64,000 nucleotides of DNA from Manihot esculenta (taxonomy: Eukaryota > Streptophyta > Magnoliopsida > Malpighiales > Euphorbiaceae). The notes under the pieces are model-generated. The model was not told where the DNA came from. It searched no databases and worked only from the letters and a program-made list of their open reading frames with translations. The first letter of the stretch is position 1. Every line of letters begins with the position of its first letter. The translations under genes and the position numbers were made by a program. Below are positions 10,250 through 21,555 of the stretch, one piece after another. Where the stretch lies: contig NC_035174.2 of the NCBI RefSeq assembly GCF_001659605.2, forward strand, positions 18,948,009 through 19,012,008. Reading direction: 5' to 3'.

Positions 10250-13200
10250 CTTCCTGGAACTCTATCTGCTTCCTACGGATGTCTGCATAGCTTTTCTGTC
10301 TGCTTACAGCTGTTTTGATCCTCTCTCTGATGATAGGTACTAACTTGCTGGTTATCTCAACTAACTCTGGCCCTGCAAGAGTTTTCTCTCCTACCTCTTC
10401 CCAGCAAACAGGTGTTCGGCACTTCCTCCCATACAAAGCTTCATAAGGAGCCATCCCTATGCTAGCATGATGGCTGTTGTTGTAGGCAAACTCCACCAGA
10501 GGTAGATGCTGCCTCCAAGAACCGCCAAAGTCTAACACACACATTCTCAGCATGTCTTCAATGGTTTGGATGGTTCTCTCTGACTGACCGTTTGTCTGTG
10601 GATGGAAAGCAGTGTTGAAATCCAACCTTGTGCCCATTTCCGTTTGCAGACTCCGCCAAAACCTGGAGGTAAACTGAGGTCCTCGATCTGATACGATCGA
10701 CACTGGAACTCCATGCAACCTTACTATCTCGTCTACATACACCTGCGCCAACTTGTCCATAGAGTAGTTACTCCTAACTGGAATGAAGTGAGCAGATTTA
10801 GTGAGTCTATCCACAATCACCCATATGGAGTCTAATCTGTTAGACGTCGCCGGTAATCCCACTACAAAATCCATCGCTATGTTCTCCCATTTCCATTCTG
10901 GAATCGGCAGTGGGTTAAGCATTCCAGCCGGCTTCTGGTGCTCTAGCTTCACCCTTTGACATGTCTCGCAGGCTGACACGAACTGTGCCACTTCTCTCTT
11001 CATTGCTGGCCACCAATACACCCTTCTCAGATCTTGATACATCTTGGTAGCTCCAGGGTGAACGCTATACCTCGCATTATGAGCTTCCCTCATAATGTCT
11101 GCCTTCAAACTGCTATCATCTGGTACACATAACCTCTTACCGTGCCGAAGAATCCCTTCACCGTCAAATCTGAACTTTGCACTGTTGTCAGACTGAACAG
11201 TCCTGGCAATCTTCACTAACTCGGGGTCTTCGTGCTGTTTCAGAGCCACTTGCTCTAGAAACACTGGTGTCACTCTCATCTGTGCAATCAAAGCACCTGT
11301 ACCAGATAACTGCAACTGTAACCCTTCTTCCACGAGCTTGTAGAAATCCTTCACCACCGGTCTTCTCTCTACTGCAATGTGGGATAAACTGCCAAGTGAC
11401 TTTCGGCTTAAGGCATCAGCTCCAACATTCGCCTTGCCCGGATGATACTGGATCTTACAATCATAATCACTGAGCAATTCTACCCACCGTCTCTGCCTCA
11501 CGTTTAACTCTCTCTGACTTAAGATGTGCTGCAGGCTCTTATGATCCGTATAGATCTCACATTTTACCCCATAGAGGTAATGCCTCCACATCTTAAGTGC
11601 AAAGATAACAGCTGCCATCTCAAGATCGTGTGTCGGGTAATTCAGCTCGTGCTTCTTCAGCTGTCTAGAAGCATAAGCTATCACTCGGTCATTTTGCATC
11701 AACACACAACCTAATCCCACTCGGGATGCATCACAGAACACTGTGAAATCTTCATCACTGATCGGCAGCGCTAACACCGGTGCTGAAGTTAACCGTCTCT
11801 TCAACTCTGCAAAACTCTCCTCACATTCCTCTGACCACACAAACTTTTGATTCTTTCTGGTCAGTCTGGTCATAGGAGCAGCTATCTTCGAGAAGTCCTG
11901 AACAAACCTCCGATAGTAGCCTGCCAAACCCAGAAAACTCTTGATCTCTGTCACTGTAGTGGGTGTAGGCCAGTTGGCTACTGCCTCTAACTTTTTGGGA
12001 TCTATTGCTATACCGTCCTCTGATACAACATGTCCCAAAAAGGAAATGCTCCTTAGCCAGAACTCGCACTTGGAGAACTTGGCATACAACCCATGCTCTC
12101 TCAAGGTTTGCAACACTATCCGCAGATGCTGGGCATGGTCCTCTGCATTCCTGGAGTACACCAAAATATCATCAATAAAGACGATTACAAAACGATCCAA
12201 GTACTCCCTGAAAACCCTGTTCATGAGATCCATGAATGCTGCAGGGGCGTTAGTCAACCCGAACGGCATCACAAGGAACTCATAATGCCCATATCTGGTT
12301 CTGAAAGCAGTCTTGGATACATCTCCTTCCCTGATCTTCAACTGATGGTATCCGGATCTCAGATCTATTTTAGAAAAACAACCTGCTCCTGCCAGCTGGT
12401 CGAATAGATCATCGATCCTCGGTAAAGGATACTTGTTTTTAATAGTGACTTTGTTCAACTGTCTGTAGTCGACACAAAGTCTCAGAGGTCCATCCTTCTT
12501 TCTGACAAATAATACTGGAGCACCCCAAGGTGAGGTACTCGGGCGGATGAAACCCTTAGCTACCAAATCCTGTAACTGCTCTTTCAACTCTCGCAACTCT
12601 GCTGGTGCCATCCTGTAGGGAGGAATAGAGATCGGTCTGGCATTGGGCATCAACTCAATCTCGAACTCTATTTCCCTATCCGGTGGCAATCCTGGAAGCT
12701 CTTCAGGAAACAAATCTGGGAAGTCTCTAACAACTGGTACTGAGGATGGTTCCCTAACCTGACTGTCTAGCTCTCTCACATAAGCTAGGAACCCCTGACA
12801 CCCCTTCCGTAACATCCTACGAGCCTGGAGGGCTGATATCAAACCCCTAGGTGTCCCTCTCCTGTCTCCTCTAAAGACACACTCTGACCCATCCTGGTCT
12901 CTGACACTGACTACCTTGTCTCTACAGTTCAGGGTAGCATCATACGTAGATAACCAGTCCATCCCTAGAATGACATCAAAATCTGTCAACTCTAGAACCA
13001 CCAGGTCAGCTGGAAGGTATCTACCCTCTATGCACACTGGACTGAACCGACAGACTGACTCTGCCAAAGATGGATCACATTTGGGTCCACTAACCCATAG
13101 AGGACACTCTAACTCAGACACCATCAGACCCAACCTCTTTGCAGCTCTAGAAGAAATGAAAGAGTGAGAAGCACCGGGGTCCATTAAAGCATACACCTCA

Positions 13201-14783
13201 GAACACCCAATGATGAGATTACCTGACACCACCGTGTTCGACGTGTCTGCCTCCTGCTGAGTCAGGGTGAAAATCCGTGCTGGGGCTGACGGACCTGCAC
13301 CTCGGGAACCCATCCCTGATGAAGAGGCTGCCCCTCTTCCTCTTCCTCTGCCACTGCTTAGTGGTATGGCTGAAGCTACGGGCTGTACTACACTGCCCGC
13401 ACTCATCTGCTGGGATGGTGCAACCAAAGTCGCCTGAGGACATTCTCGTGCATAATGTCCCTCCTGCCCACATCTATAGCAGGCTGTGGATCCCAACTGA
13501 CAAGCTCCTCTATGCTGTTTGCCACACCTCTTGCACACTGGAAAATCTGCGCCAGAACTGGAGCCACTACTCATTCCCAGACCCGACTTAAGCCTATTCC
13601 AAAACTTGCCTCTCTTTCCTCTGAATTTCTCCCATCTCTTCTTACTTGCACTTGCTGTACTCTGTGAGGAGGAACCTGGTTTAACACCAGAAGACTGTGC
13701 CTTGACTACACCTTGACTTATGGCACTGGCCTCCATCTTTCTCGCAGCATCCACAATAGAGTGGAAACTTTCCTTCTCCGCATGAAGAATCAAAGAGAAA
13801 TACCTGGGATGAAGCCTTGTGGCATATCTCTTTGCCTTCTTCTGATCTGTATCATATGCTTGACCGACATATGGCAACACTTCCAGGAACTTATCTGTAT
13901 ATTCATCAACACTCATCTCCTCCGTCTGTCTCAACTGCTCAAACTCCACAACCTTTAGTTCCCTGGAACTGTCAGGAAAAGCCCATCCAGCAAAGTCGTT
14001 GGCGAACTCTTCCCATGTCATACTCTCAAGTCTCGGGTCCACATAGTTCTTGAACCATTCTCTAGCTTTCTTGCACTTTAAAGTGAACCCTACCATCTCA
14101 ATGGCTCTACCGTCATCAGCTCCCAACTCACTTGTTATCATTCTGACTGCACTGAGATACTCAAAGGGATCATCTCCTGTATTGAATTTAGGAGCATCCA
14201 ACTTTAAGTACTCGGTCATCTTCACCTTACTTCCCCCTGAAGAACTGGGTTGCTGTGCTTCCACAACAGGGGCTACTGGTTCAGGAGGTGGTGGTGGAGG
14301 AACTGATTCCCTCACTTCAGGCTGTACTGGACGTGGATGAACAGGTGGGGGTGGATACATGTGATATGGTGGATAAAAGGAAGGATAGGGCATATAGGGC
14401 ATGTAGGGTGGATATGGGGCAAAGCTGGAGTAATCCGACGTGCCTCCCATCGGATACTCTGGGCCCTGAGGAAAGGGTGGATAGCCAAACCCCGAGGCCT
14501 GAACGCCTCCCTGGGACTCCCCCATACCTTCTTCTGACCTTCCTACACCCATGCTTACATCTCTACTCTGCTCCTCTTCCATCACACCTCTTTCTTCTAC
14601 TGACCTTCCCCCTCTGCTTACTCCTCTCCTGCTCTCGTCAGAAGACCTGCTAGGGTCTCGTGACGTTCTTTCCCTGCTTGACCTGTGCGATCGTGTCCTT
14701 GGCAAGGCAGGTGGACGAGCAGCTGTACCCTCACTTACAGGTGGGACTCCAGTCAATCTCGCGGATCGACGAGTTCCTCGCAT
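10206..14783 (-). CDS. Element Y gag-pol polyprotein (Tekay/Del-type), 3' end frameshifted
   Basis: One open frame of 1525 codons from the ATG at 14781-14783 ([12 protein letters not shown], the start shared with C, D and E). Domains: disordered P/Y-rich gag N-terminus; capsid core about 190-350; CCHC knuckle [14 protein letters not shown] about 434; protease with DPGAS about 532; RT with FIDDIL about 868; RNase H with FCDAS about 1015 and TDHKSL; integrase HHCC about 1230-1280; integrase core Asp about 1303 and 1363 and Glu about 1401 (GQSERT). All catalytic residues are visible. The frame is lost after residue about 1512 through a roughly 20-bp deletion, so the last 13 residues are missense and the chromodomain end (9857-10249) is cut off. 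A CAG acceptor-like site lies 10 bases before the start codon. Confidence 0.93.
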   Translation of the reverse strand: MRGTRRSARLTGVPPVSEGTAARPPALPRTRSHRSSRERTSRDPSRSSDESRRGVSRGGRSVEERGVMEEEQSRDVSMGVGRSEEGMGESQGGVQASGFGYPPFPQGPEYPMGGTSDYSSFAPYPPYMPYMPYPSFYPPYHMYPPPPVHPRPVQPEVRESVPPPPPPEPVAPVVEAQQPSSSGGSKVKMTEYLKLDAPKFNTGDDPFEYLSAVRMITSELGADDGRAIEMVGFTLKCKKAREWFKNYVDPRLESMTWEEFANDFAGWAFPDSSRELKVVEFEQLRQTEEMSVDEYTDKFLEVLPYVGQAYDTDQKKAKRYATRLHPRYFSLILHAEKESFHSIVDAARKMEASAISQGVVKAQSSGVKPGSSSQSTASASKKRWEKFRGKRGKFWNRLKSGLGMSSGSSSGADFPVCKRCGKQHRGACQLGSTACYRCGQEGHYARECPQATLVAPSQQMSAGSVVQPVASAIPLSSGRGRGRGAASSSGMGSRGAGPSAPARIFTLTQQEADTSNTVVSGNLIIGCSEVYALMDPGASHSFISSRAAKRLGLMVSELECPLWVSGPKCDPSLAESVCRFSPVCIEGRYLPADLVVLELTDFDVILGMDWLSTYDATLNCRDKVVSVRDQDGSECVFRGDRRGTPRGLISALQARRMLRKGCQGFLAYVRELDSQVREPSSVPVVRDFPDLFPEELPGLPPDREIEFEIELMPNARPISIPPYRMAPAELRELKEQLQDLVAKGFIRPSTSPWGAPVLFVRKKDGPLRLCVDYRQLNKVTIKNKYPLPRIDDLFDQLAGAGCFSKIDLRSGYHQLKIREGDVSKTAFRTRYGHYEFLVMPFGLTNAPAAFMDLMNRVFREYLDRFVIVFIDDILVYSRNAEDHAQHLRIVLQTLREHGLYAKFSKCEFWLRSISFLGHVVSEDGIAIDPKKLEAVANWPTPTTVTEIKSFLGLAGYYRRFVQDFSKIAAPMTRLTRKNQKFVWSEECEESFAELKRRLTSAPVLALPISDEDFTVFCDASRVGLGCVLMQNDRVIAYASRQLKKHELNYPTHDLEMAAVIFALKMWRHYLYGVKCEIYTDHKSLQHILSQRELNVRQRRWVELLSDYDCKIQYHPGKANVGADALSRKSLGSLSHIAVERRPVVKDFYKLVEEGLQLQLSGTGALIAQMRVTPVFLEQVALKQHEDPELVKIARTVQSDNSAKFRFDGEGILRHGKRLCVPDDSSLKADIMREAHNARYSVHPGATKMYQDLRRVYWWPAMKREVAQFVSACETCQRVKLEHQKPAGMLNPLPIPEWKWENIAMDFVVGLPATSNRLDSIWVIVDRLTKSAHFIPVRSNYSMDKLAQVYVDEIVRLHGVPVSIVSDRGPQFTSRFWRSLQTEMGTRLDFNTAFHPQTNGQSERTIQTIEDMLRMCVLDFGGSWRQHLPLVEFAYNNSHHASIGMAPYEALYGRKCRTPVCWEEVGEKTLAGPELVEITSKLVPIIRERIKTAVSRQKSYADIRRKQIEFQEGVSDEGSGSVWKEG

Positions 14784-14915
14784 CTTCACTCTCTGGGAAA
14801 CAACAAATCACATAATACTTAAGCAACACATCAAAAACATGCACATGCATAACTCATGGCATTGCACATCAGCAGAACATCCTATCCTCGTGGACATGTT
14901 TTCCTATGGTGCTTG

Positions 14916-16300
14916 TGTAACGACCCCAAAATGGACCGTCACCGGCGCTAGGATTCAGGTCGGCTTAAGGCCGCCAGAACCCGTAGCAAGCCTGCTATAC
15001 TCTCTGTGTACCTGTAAACCTCATACATGATCATACATTTTATGTGAAAATAAAACTCTTTTCTGAACCAAGGCTTAACCTGTGCATGCACTGTCTCTGT
15101 ACTCTGTACTCATGTACTCTGTACTCTGTATCCCTGACTAGAGCTTGCTCTAGATGGGTTAACTCATACCTGTTAAGCCTGGTTTTCACATACAGGAAAA
15201 CATATATACATATACAGATCATGTACAAAACATACATCACTAGGTCTAGGTCAAGCAACAACTATTACATCTCTTTAATATTACATGTCCACTCTAAGCT
15301 ATTACAGATCTCTTCACTTTTCCTGTACTCTGCTGGACTGTCCCTGTACACTGTACACTGAACCTGCAAAACTGGGGTTAAGGGAGTGGGATGAGCTCTA
15401 TAGCCCAGTGAGTAGAACAGTAAAACCTCTCAGTAAAATATGATCTCATGGAATGCACCATATCACAGACAATCCACATCAAGAGTAAACCTGTCACCAC
15501 ATAGTCCCAGTAACTCTGTGCCAGGGCGTAGAATCGAGCACCTGGTCTTCCTGTCATATATATGTATATGTGTATATAACACCTCTGTACTTACCATTGC
15601 CAGGGCGTAGTCAAAGGCTCCTGGACTTTGCTATACCTGCCAGGGCGTAGTCAAAGGCTCCTGGACTTCACTATACCTGCCAGGGCGTAGTCAAAGGCTC
15701 CTGGACTTCCTGTCTGAGACTATTGGATCATTCAGCATTCACTCACATCACCAAATCACAATGCAATGCAACATATTCGTGACTACTAATGCAATCAACC
15801 TATGGCATAAACATGATGCATGAGATATGCTAAAAGCAGTTTGTGGTTCAATTTAAAGTCATAAGTTTAGTTCCACTCACCTCCTGCATGAGCTGCTCAA
15901 ACTTAGCAAATAAACCAAGGGAGACGTGGCCAACTTCTGGCAACAAGTTGGACATAACACCTGTCCACAATGCTGACTAAGGATGGCTCAAAAACTGGCT
16001 GACCAACACAGCTTCGGCTGCCGAATTGCATGCAAAACCATGCAACATTCGGGGGCCGAACCTGAACTTCGGAAGCCAAACATTGAGCACTTTCGGCGGC
16101 CGAACTTATCTTCGGCGGCCGAACTTGGCTCCTCTGCCTTGGTTCATTTCAACTCAAAACTCAAAACTAAAGAACTGTAAAACCAGAAAACACCTCATAA
16201 TACTGAGAAAACATAACTCCTACCCTTATATAGAATCCCAACACCCCGGATTCCACCAGACAATAGGAATTCCGGTGCCGGATTCTAGCCGGGTATTACA
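14916..16300 (-). mobile_element. Solo LTR S4 (Tekay-type, internally deleted), in Y's leader
   Basis: Ends TGTAACG...GTATTACA are flanked by perfect GCTTG duplications (14911-14915, 16301-16305), which lie between Y's PBS and gag. It matches S3 closely but is 1385 bp rather than 2176 bp. About 790 bp are missing at 15883, where CACTCACCTC runs straight into CTGCATGAGC. The missing part corresponds to the palindrome-rich transcribed region of S3 (about 8288-9080). Confidence 0.92.
15598..15714 (-). repeat. 40-bp tandem repeat, 3 units, in S4
   Basis: Same CCAGGGCGTAGTCAAAGG-containing unit as at 8002-8118, starting at 15598, 15638 and 15678. Confidence 0.85.
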
Positions 16301-16367
16301 GCTTGACCTGCTAAACCTCTCTCTGAGCCCAACTCTCTCTCTATAGGTCCGACCATATGAACCTAGG

Positions 16368-16379
16368 GCTCTGATACCA
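16368..16379 (-). promoter_or_regulatory. Primer-binding site (tRNA-iMet), element Y
   Basis: The plus strand reads GCTCTGATACCA, so the element strand reads TGGTATCAGAGC, three bases inside the 5' LTR that begins at 16383. Confidence 0.93.
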
Positions 16380-17008
16380 ATCTGTAACAGCCCGGAAACC
16401 GAACTGCCACCGGCACTAGGATCCAGCTCGACTTAAGGTCGCCGGGACCCGTAGTAAGCCTGCTATCCTGTCTGTATACCTGTGAAATCCCATACATGAT
16501 CATACATTTGCTGTAAAAACAAAACTTTTCTTCATTCCAAGGCTTAACCTGTGCATGCACTCTCTCTGTTCTCTACTAATCCCTACTAGAGCTCCTCATG
16601 GCTCTAGGCGGATCACACTCATAATGTTAAGCCTGGTTTTGCTCATAAACATACAACATAAACATACAACATAAACTGATCATGTGAAGAGAACAAGGGA
16701 TTACAACTCTTATAGTCAAGCACCATTCTATACACTATACATAAACCTTATCTCTTTACATGTACATGTCCACACTAGCTATTACACCACTCTGTACTCT
16801 TTCTGTACCCTGCTGAGTTCTCTCTGACCTCTGAACCTGCACAACTGAAGTTAGGGGAGAGGGATGAGCTACTATAGCCCAGTGAGTAGAATAGGAATAA
16901 AATAACAGGTGATAAAACATGCTCTCATGGAATGCATCACATAATCACATCACCTCGGCCGGACGGATCAAAACTCCCTCTATCTCATCTGGGGTACCGG
17001 AGTACCAT

Positions 17009-17076
17009 GTGCCTGGTCCCCGTAGGGCTGTTCCAGGTCTTTGTGCCTGGTCCCCGTAGGGCTGTTCCAGGTCTTT
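17009..17076 (-). repeat. 34-bp tandem duplication unique to Y's 5' LTR
   Basis: GTGCCTGGTCCCCGTAGGGC plus 14 bases is present twice head to tail. The matching place in the 3' LTR (about 6100-6135) has one copy, so the duplication arose after Y inserted or during its last copying. Confidence 0.85.
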
Positions 17077-18261
17077 CCTCTGAGGGCTAATGAATCCTCA
17101 CGAAGTCCGTGCCGTCTCACATAAGCAATGTATATGGAGCCATGCCAAGTACAAGGATACATGCAATGCGTCATATTCGTGTACTCTAATGCACTCACCC
17201 TATTGCATAGTCATGATGCATGAAGCATGATAAAATATTCAGTTCTCATATTAAAACATTAAGTTAAGTTCCACTCACCTGTAGTTCTCTCTGAACTGAC
17301 TCTGCAGGTTCTGACACTGGACTCACTGCTGACCTCCCTGATTCCTCTGGTCCGTACCTACACAGGTGGACTCAACTGAGGGACCAAACTCACTCAAGAA
17401 CAGCTCTAAGAAACTCCCCAAAACCCCTCTAAACAATCCTAAAACCATCACATAAACCATGCAAAAGAAAGCTGGACAGGGCACTTTCGGCGGCAGGTTC
17501 GGCGGCCGAAACCCCTCTCCAGAGACGAAACTCATGCATGTTCGGCGGCACCTTCGGCGGCCGAAGGTCTCGTCCAGAGACGAAACTCACACCCTTTCGG
17601 CGGCCGAACTCCCTCTTTCGGCGGCCGAAAGTCCCTTTCTAAACAGAAAGCCTAGCTTTCGGGGGCAACCTTTGGCAGCCGAAACTGCCTCCACAAGGGG
17701 TTCGGCGGCCGAACCTTCCTTCGGCGGCCGAACCTGGTTTTGCCCGAAGGGCAGAACCCTGCTCTGTTTCATGCAAACTTTGCCCAAAAACCTACAAACA
17801 TGCATATCAACTACTCCCAACTAGCATATACACATATATATGCACAAAGGGGTCTACAACTACCCTAAAACCCCAAACAAACATAGCACATAACACTTAA
17901 ACATGTTGGAACACCACAAATCACCAAAAACCTCACCTAAACCTAAACATGCATACTACCCATACAAACTGCATAAAACCTTTCAAAATCATCAAAGAAG
18001 CTCAGGATCTTCACTTACCTCTTACACAACTTGAGGATGAAGGATCCTAACGTGGAGATATGAAGAAAAGCTCTTCCAAAGCTCTAAGCTTCAAAACTTG
18101 GTTCTTTTGCTCAAAACCTTCATAAGTCACCAAAACTCTTAAAACTCTTGAAAGATTTGATGAAAATCATGAAAAACATGAAAGTCAACGTGGGAGAGGC
18201 TGAAACTCACCTCTGGCTGCAAGTGGAGGAGAAATAACCTCCTTCCACCGACCCTTGGCCC

Positions 18262-18270
18262 TTTTATAGG
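18262..18270 (-). promoter_or_regulatory. TATA box of Y 5' LTR
   Basis: CCTATAAAA on the minus strand, preceded in element orientation by the palindrome cluster at 18288-18337 and the GGTCTGGCCAGCCA block shared by the Tekay-type LTRs. The same site is at 9504-9512 in the 3' LTR. Confidence 0.65.
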
Positions 18271-18521
18271 TGGCTGGCCAGACCACCTTCGGCAGCCGAA
18301 CGTGAAGCCGCAACCATGCAATGTTCGGCGGCCGAAACTTTGCATTTCTCCCTTGTTGCTTTTCTTTCAAAACTCAAGCCTTTTTAACACTTCAAAACAT
18401 GAAAACAAGTGAAAATACCTTGGAAAACATATGCATTACCCTTCTCGAGGGTTCCGACACCCGAGATTCCACCGGACTACAGGAATTCCGATGCCGGACT
18501 CGAGCCGGGTATTACAAAACT

Positions 18522-19102
18522 GATGGACAAACTGAAGTGGTGAACTGCACGCTTGGCAATCTTCTGCGTTGCATCTGCAGTAGCAAGAAAACTGCTTGGG
18601 ATCTTGCTCTTACCCAAGCAGAATTTGCTTATAGTAGTGCTATCCATAGCTCCACAAAGATGTCACGCTTTGCTATTGTGTATAGGAAAGTTCCAGTGCA
18701 TACAATTGATCTTATTGCCCTTCCCACAGGTTCTCACAACAGTATTGCAACAAGCAACTTGGCAAAGCAACACGTGGATGTTTTCAAACAGGTACAATAA
18801 TTCCTTACAGAAGACAATGACAAATATAAAGTTATATCTGATAAATATAGGCGTTTCAAGTCCTTCAATGTCGGTGATCAAGTTATGGTGTATTTACGCA
18901 AGGAGCGTGGTGGAGGACAGAAAAAGCTTGATGCCAAGAAGATTGGTACATTCCGGATCATTAAGAAGATCAATGATAATGCCTATGTTCCTGTCCTCCC
19001 ACATGAGATAAAAATTTCCAAGACGTTTAATGTGGCAGATCTATTTCAGTACTATCCTGCTAATGACAACTCGAGGTCGAGTTCTTTACAAGTGAAAGGG
19101 AA
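18522..19102 (+). pseudogene. Element Z pol remnant, part 2 (integrase C-terminus) and polypurine tract
   Basis: Resumes exactly where Z was cut at 5477. DGQTEVVN carries the third catalytic integrase residue (Glu), followed by AEFAYSSA and then, after frame breaks near 18800, a GPY/F-like region (VGDQVMVYLRKE; TFNVADLFQY). The polyprotein would have ended next to the purine tract AGTGAAAGGGAA at 19091-19102. No clear chromodomain is visible. Confidence 0.85.
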
Positions 19103-19523
19103 TGACATGGAGCAACTAGTCTTGGACTTTACGGCAGACTTGGACCAGACCTAACTTTTACTGCTGAAATCCGATAGAGACCCACGATAGCTTTTCGGAA
19201 AGAGAATTTCGAGACGTACGACTTTTAAAAGTATGATGAGGGCCGTAGGCCTCCCACAAAGTTCGATATGGAAATTCCATCGTTTTGGGGGTCAATTTTA
19301 TATTTTAATTATTTTTTGGATATTTTGAGTATTTTTGTAATTTTGCACATTAGGGTTTTGTTTCTATTATAAATAGCCTCCCTTGGCTATTAGAAACTCA
19401 CTTTTCAATTTTTGAGAAATTTCAATAAGACTTTTCATCTTCTAACCTATCTTTTCTCTTATTTCGTCTTAGCCAAACGATATTGGTTAAAACTCCTGAC
19501 GGAGTCTAAATAGTCCTTTATCA
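19103..19523 (+). repeat. Element Z 3' LTR
   Basis: A 421-bp copy of 1443-1864, beginning TGACATGG after the polypurine tract and ending CTTTATCA, with a TATA box at 19368-19376. The clear divergence from the 5' LTR marks an old insertion. Confidence 0.87.
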
Positions 19524-20450
19524 ACAAACCATACATTTGTGTTTACAATCTAGAGTTATTTGGAATTACAATATTTTTCCACGGAGCTCTTGAATCAAAA
19601 TCATATTGCCTACCACACAATTGATTATCTGCCCTTATCCCTTTCTAAAATCAAAGTTTTTTTCGAATATGTGTATAGGAGATAGCATGTTCAAAACAAA
19701 CAAATCCCATATGTACAATCCATAGAGTACTTTTTGATCTCTTTGATCAAGTATTTTTGGTAGAATGAAATATCCAATAAAGATTTTCCCATTCTCTCTA
19801 GTTCTCCATCTAAAAGAGAAGAATTATATATATATCACAAATTGTCCACCAACCCGTGATGCAAGCAGTTTTATAGCCGAGCCATGCAACAACAATAATT
19901 TTTTTTAATATTTAATTTATTTTAAATTAAAATTAAATTTGAAATTTTTTTAAAATAAAGTATTGAACCTTATTTTGGACACTCATTTTCGAGTTCAATC
20001 ATAAGCAATTTCTTTGGATTTTTATTTCAGACTCAATCATGGGTAGATTATTTCTTTCATGACCACACTAGGTGCAATAGAGAGAAACAATATAATTCAT
20101 TTTAAATAAATTATCCTTTGTTACAAGAGAACTAGTACTAGCACTCTACATGAAAAGACTTAATCTTTCAAGACATGGACAAAGACCATAAAGCCTTCCA
20201 GTAATTTATAGTATGCACATTTGTATAGTTTTAATATTTTAAATACTTAGATATAGAGTTTGATTCTATTTACAAAAAGATTGATTCGATTGAATTTTAA
20301 TATCTTGGTATGTTAAATAAGGATTGGAGAATAACAAAAGAAAAATCATATTTGGACTCTATATTTTAAAATCAAAAGAGTTATGGGCATAACTAAGTTC
20401 ACAAAAGGATAAAGAAGCAGAGTAATGCTTGAATTCCAACACCTAGATAT
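19524..20450. other. AT-rich region, no gene recognised
   Basis: No usable reading frame and no family that I can name. It contains a TA-dinucleotide run near 19827 and an A/T-only stretch near 19900-19960. The right part may already belong to the U3 of element A's LTR, whose upstream limit cannot be placed because the second LTR is not in the window. Confidence 0.5.
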
Positions 20451-21501
20451 ACCTCGCTATGGATTACGTTATGAAATAACATAATTGACGAAGAAGAATC
20501 AGAGTTCAATTCCAAATTCGTGTTGCAAACAAATAATTTTCATCTGCACAAATGCATCATATTCGACTTTTGTTTTGGCTACTAGTATTTAAGTTGAGTT
20601 AGGATTTTTAGTACTATATAAAGATGACATTCTAATGTACAGAGGTATCTTTTATTTTGAATTAGCTTTAGGAGACTGAAAACACTATTCTTCTTGTGAT
20701 GTTTCAGTTATGAAAATGTGTGGCTAAGTTCTTCTTTCAGCTAAAAGATAATTGAGATTTCAGTTCAATTGGTTATGATATTTATGTGATTTTATTGTTT
20801 CCTTAAATATTCTTGATATTTATATTGTTCCCATGTCTATTACTTATTATTATTCTGTTGGTTATTGCATTGAGTCACTATTGCTTAATTGATAGGATGA
20901 TATGTTGCTGTTCAGGTTGATTAAATAAAAAATTTGTTTAGTTGAACTGAAATAACTAGTGAATTAGGTTGCGTAAAACCTTCTTAAGGAACAGTATAAA
21001 GTAACTTAAATGAATTGAGCGTCTCACGTTTATTAGTTAAAATTATATCCTTCTAATTCTTAATTTTGTAATTGAGTTAAACTTTAGGAGCATCTCCTAT
21101 AGTTATCCAAGAACTAGAGCAAGCTAACGAGCGTCTCTTAACTAGTTTAAAATCTTGAATATCTGAAACGTCTTCGATATTTATAACTGGTTTATCAATA
21201 ATTGATTTGGGATTATCTTTACATCTGTGATCAACAAATAAAGCAAAAACTAAAATTATTCCTTTGACTGAATAATTCTCACCTTGATTCTCTCTCTTAA
21301 AATTAACCACTTGTTTATTTGAATTAGTTTTATTTATTTTCACTTCTCTACGATCAAAATTTCTATCATTTTTATTTTTATTATTTCTTTGTTCATCAAT
21401 AGAATTAATTTAATTTTAGTTTTTGTGGGATCGATTTTACTTACCATTATTACAAGTTTTATTTTAAGCAGAAATTTATTTTTTTGTTTTGATGCCCATC
21501 A
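20451..21501 (+). repeat. Probable downstream part of element A's 5' LTR
   Basis: Ends CCCATCA at 21501, five bases before the tRNA-Asp PBS. TATATAAAG at 20615-20623 is a plausible promoter, giving about 850 bases of R-U5. The stretch ending GGGATCGATTTTACTTACC near 21428-21446 resembles conserved 3' ends of Athila-like LTRs. The start is a guess. Confidence 0.5.
20615..20623 (+). promoter_or_regulatory. Candidate TATA box of A's LTR
   Basis: TATATAAAG in an otherwise AT-rich LTR. It is placed as expected for an Athila-like LTR, but the AT background makes a chance match possible. Confidence 0.4.
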
Positions 21502-21506
21502 AATTT

Positions 21507-21524
21507 TGGCGCTGTTGCTAGGGA
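21507..21524 (+). promoter_or_regulatory. Primer-binding site (tRNA-Asp), element A
   Basis: TGGCGCTGTTGCTAGGGA is a slightly decayed version of the tRNA-Asp-complementary PBS typical of Athila-like elements (TGGCGCCGTTGCC at its core). All other PBSs in the window are of the initiator-Met type. Confidence 0.75.
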
Positions 21525-21555
21525 CTGGTTTAAATTATTTTATTAATTCTTCTGA

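Larger units (their letters stand above)
5478..18516 (-). mobile_element. Element Y: Tekay/Del-type Ty3/gypsy retrotransposon with two nested solo LTRs
   Basis: Inserted in Z's integrase with perfect 5-bp duplications AAACT (5473-5477 and 18517-18521). Reading right to left: 5' LTR 16383-18516, PBS 16368-16379, gag-pol 14783 down to 9857, polypurine tract, 3' LTR 5478-9778. Solo LTR S3 sits in the 3' LTR and S4 in the leader between PBS and gag. Without them the element is about 9.5 kb. The two LTRs differ by only a handful of substitutions plus two indels by eye, so the insertion is young. RT and protease motifs and the weak C-terminal chromodomain match the Tekay/Del clade. Confidence 0.93.
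16383..18516 (-). repeat. Element Y 5' LTR
   Basis: A 2134-bp LTR running in element orientation from 18516 to 16383. It has a TATA box at 18262-18270 (CCTATAAAA on the minus strand), palindromes at 18288-18337 and 17485-17735, and splice-donor-like AGGTAAG near 18016 and AGGTGAGT near 17277. It contains a 34-bp tandem duplication absent from the 3' LTR. Confidence 0.93.
1443..19523 (+). mobile_element. Element Z: old degenerate Ty3/gypsy retrotransposon (interrupted by Y)
   Basis: Two LTRs (1443-1864 and 19103-19523, about 420 bp, visibly diverged) bracket a PBS, gag, protease, RT, RNase H and integrase remnants in gypsy order (RT before integrase). Flanking pentamers are ACGAA (1438-1442) and ACAAA (19524-19528), a target-site duplication with one change, in keeping with the age shown by LTR divergence and many stops. 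Without Y the element is about 5.0 kb. The lineage is not certain; the integrase C-terminus resembles plant chromoviruses, but I do not see a clear chromodomain. Confidence 0.85.

Noticed and set aside
11177..14653. Several frames of 60-130 codons on the plus strand across 11177-14653 (and likewise 52770-55852)
   Set aside because: They lie opposite the gag-pol frames of Y and E, have no conserved motif and recur only because the two elements are related.
19600..19830. Possible remnant of copia-type coding sequence on the minus strand (a KIFIGY-like string near 19790)
   Set aside because: Only a few residues resemble a copia pattern and the neighbouring motifs are absent; not enough to call.
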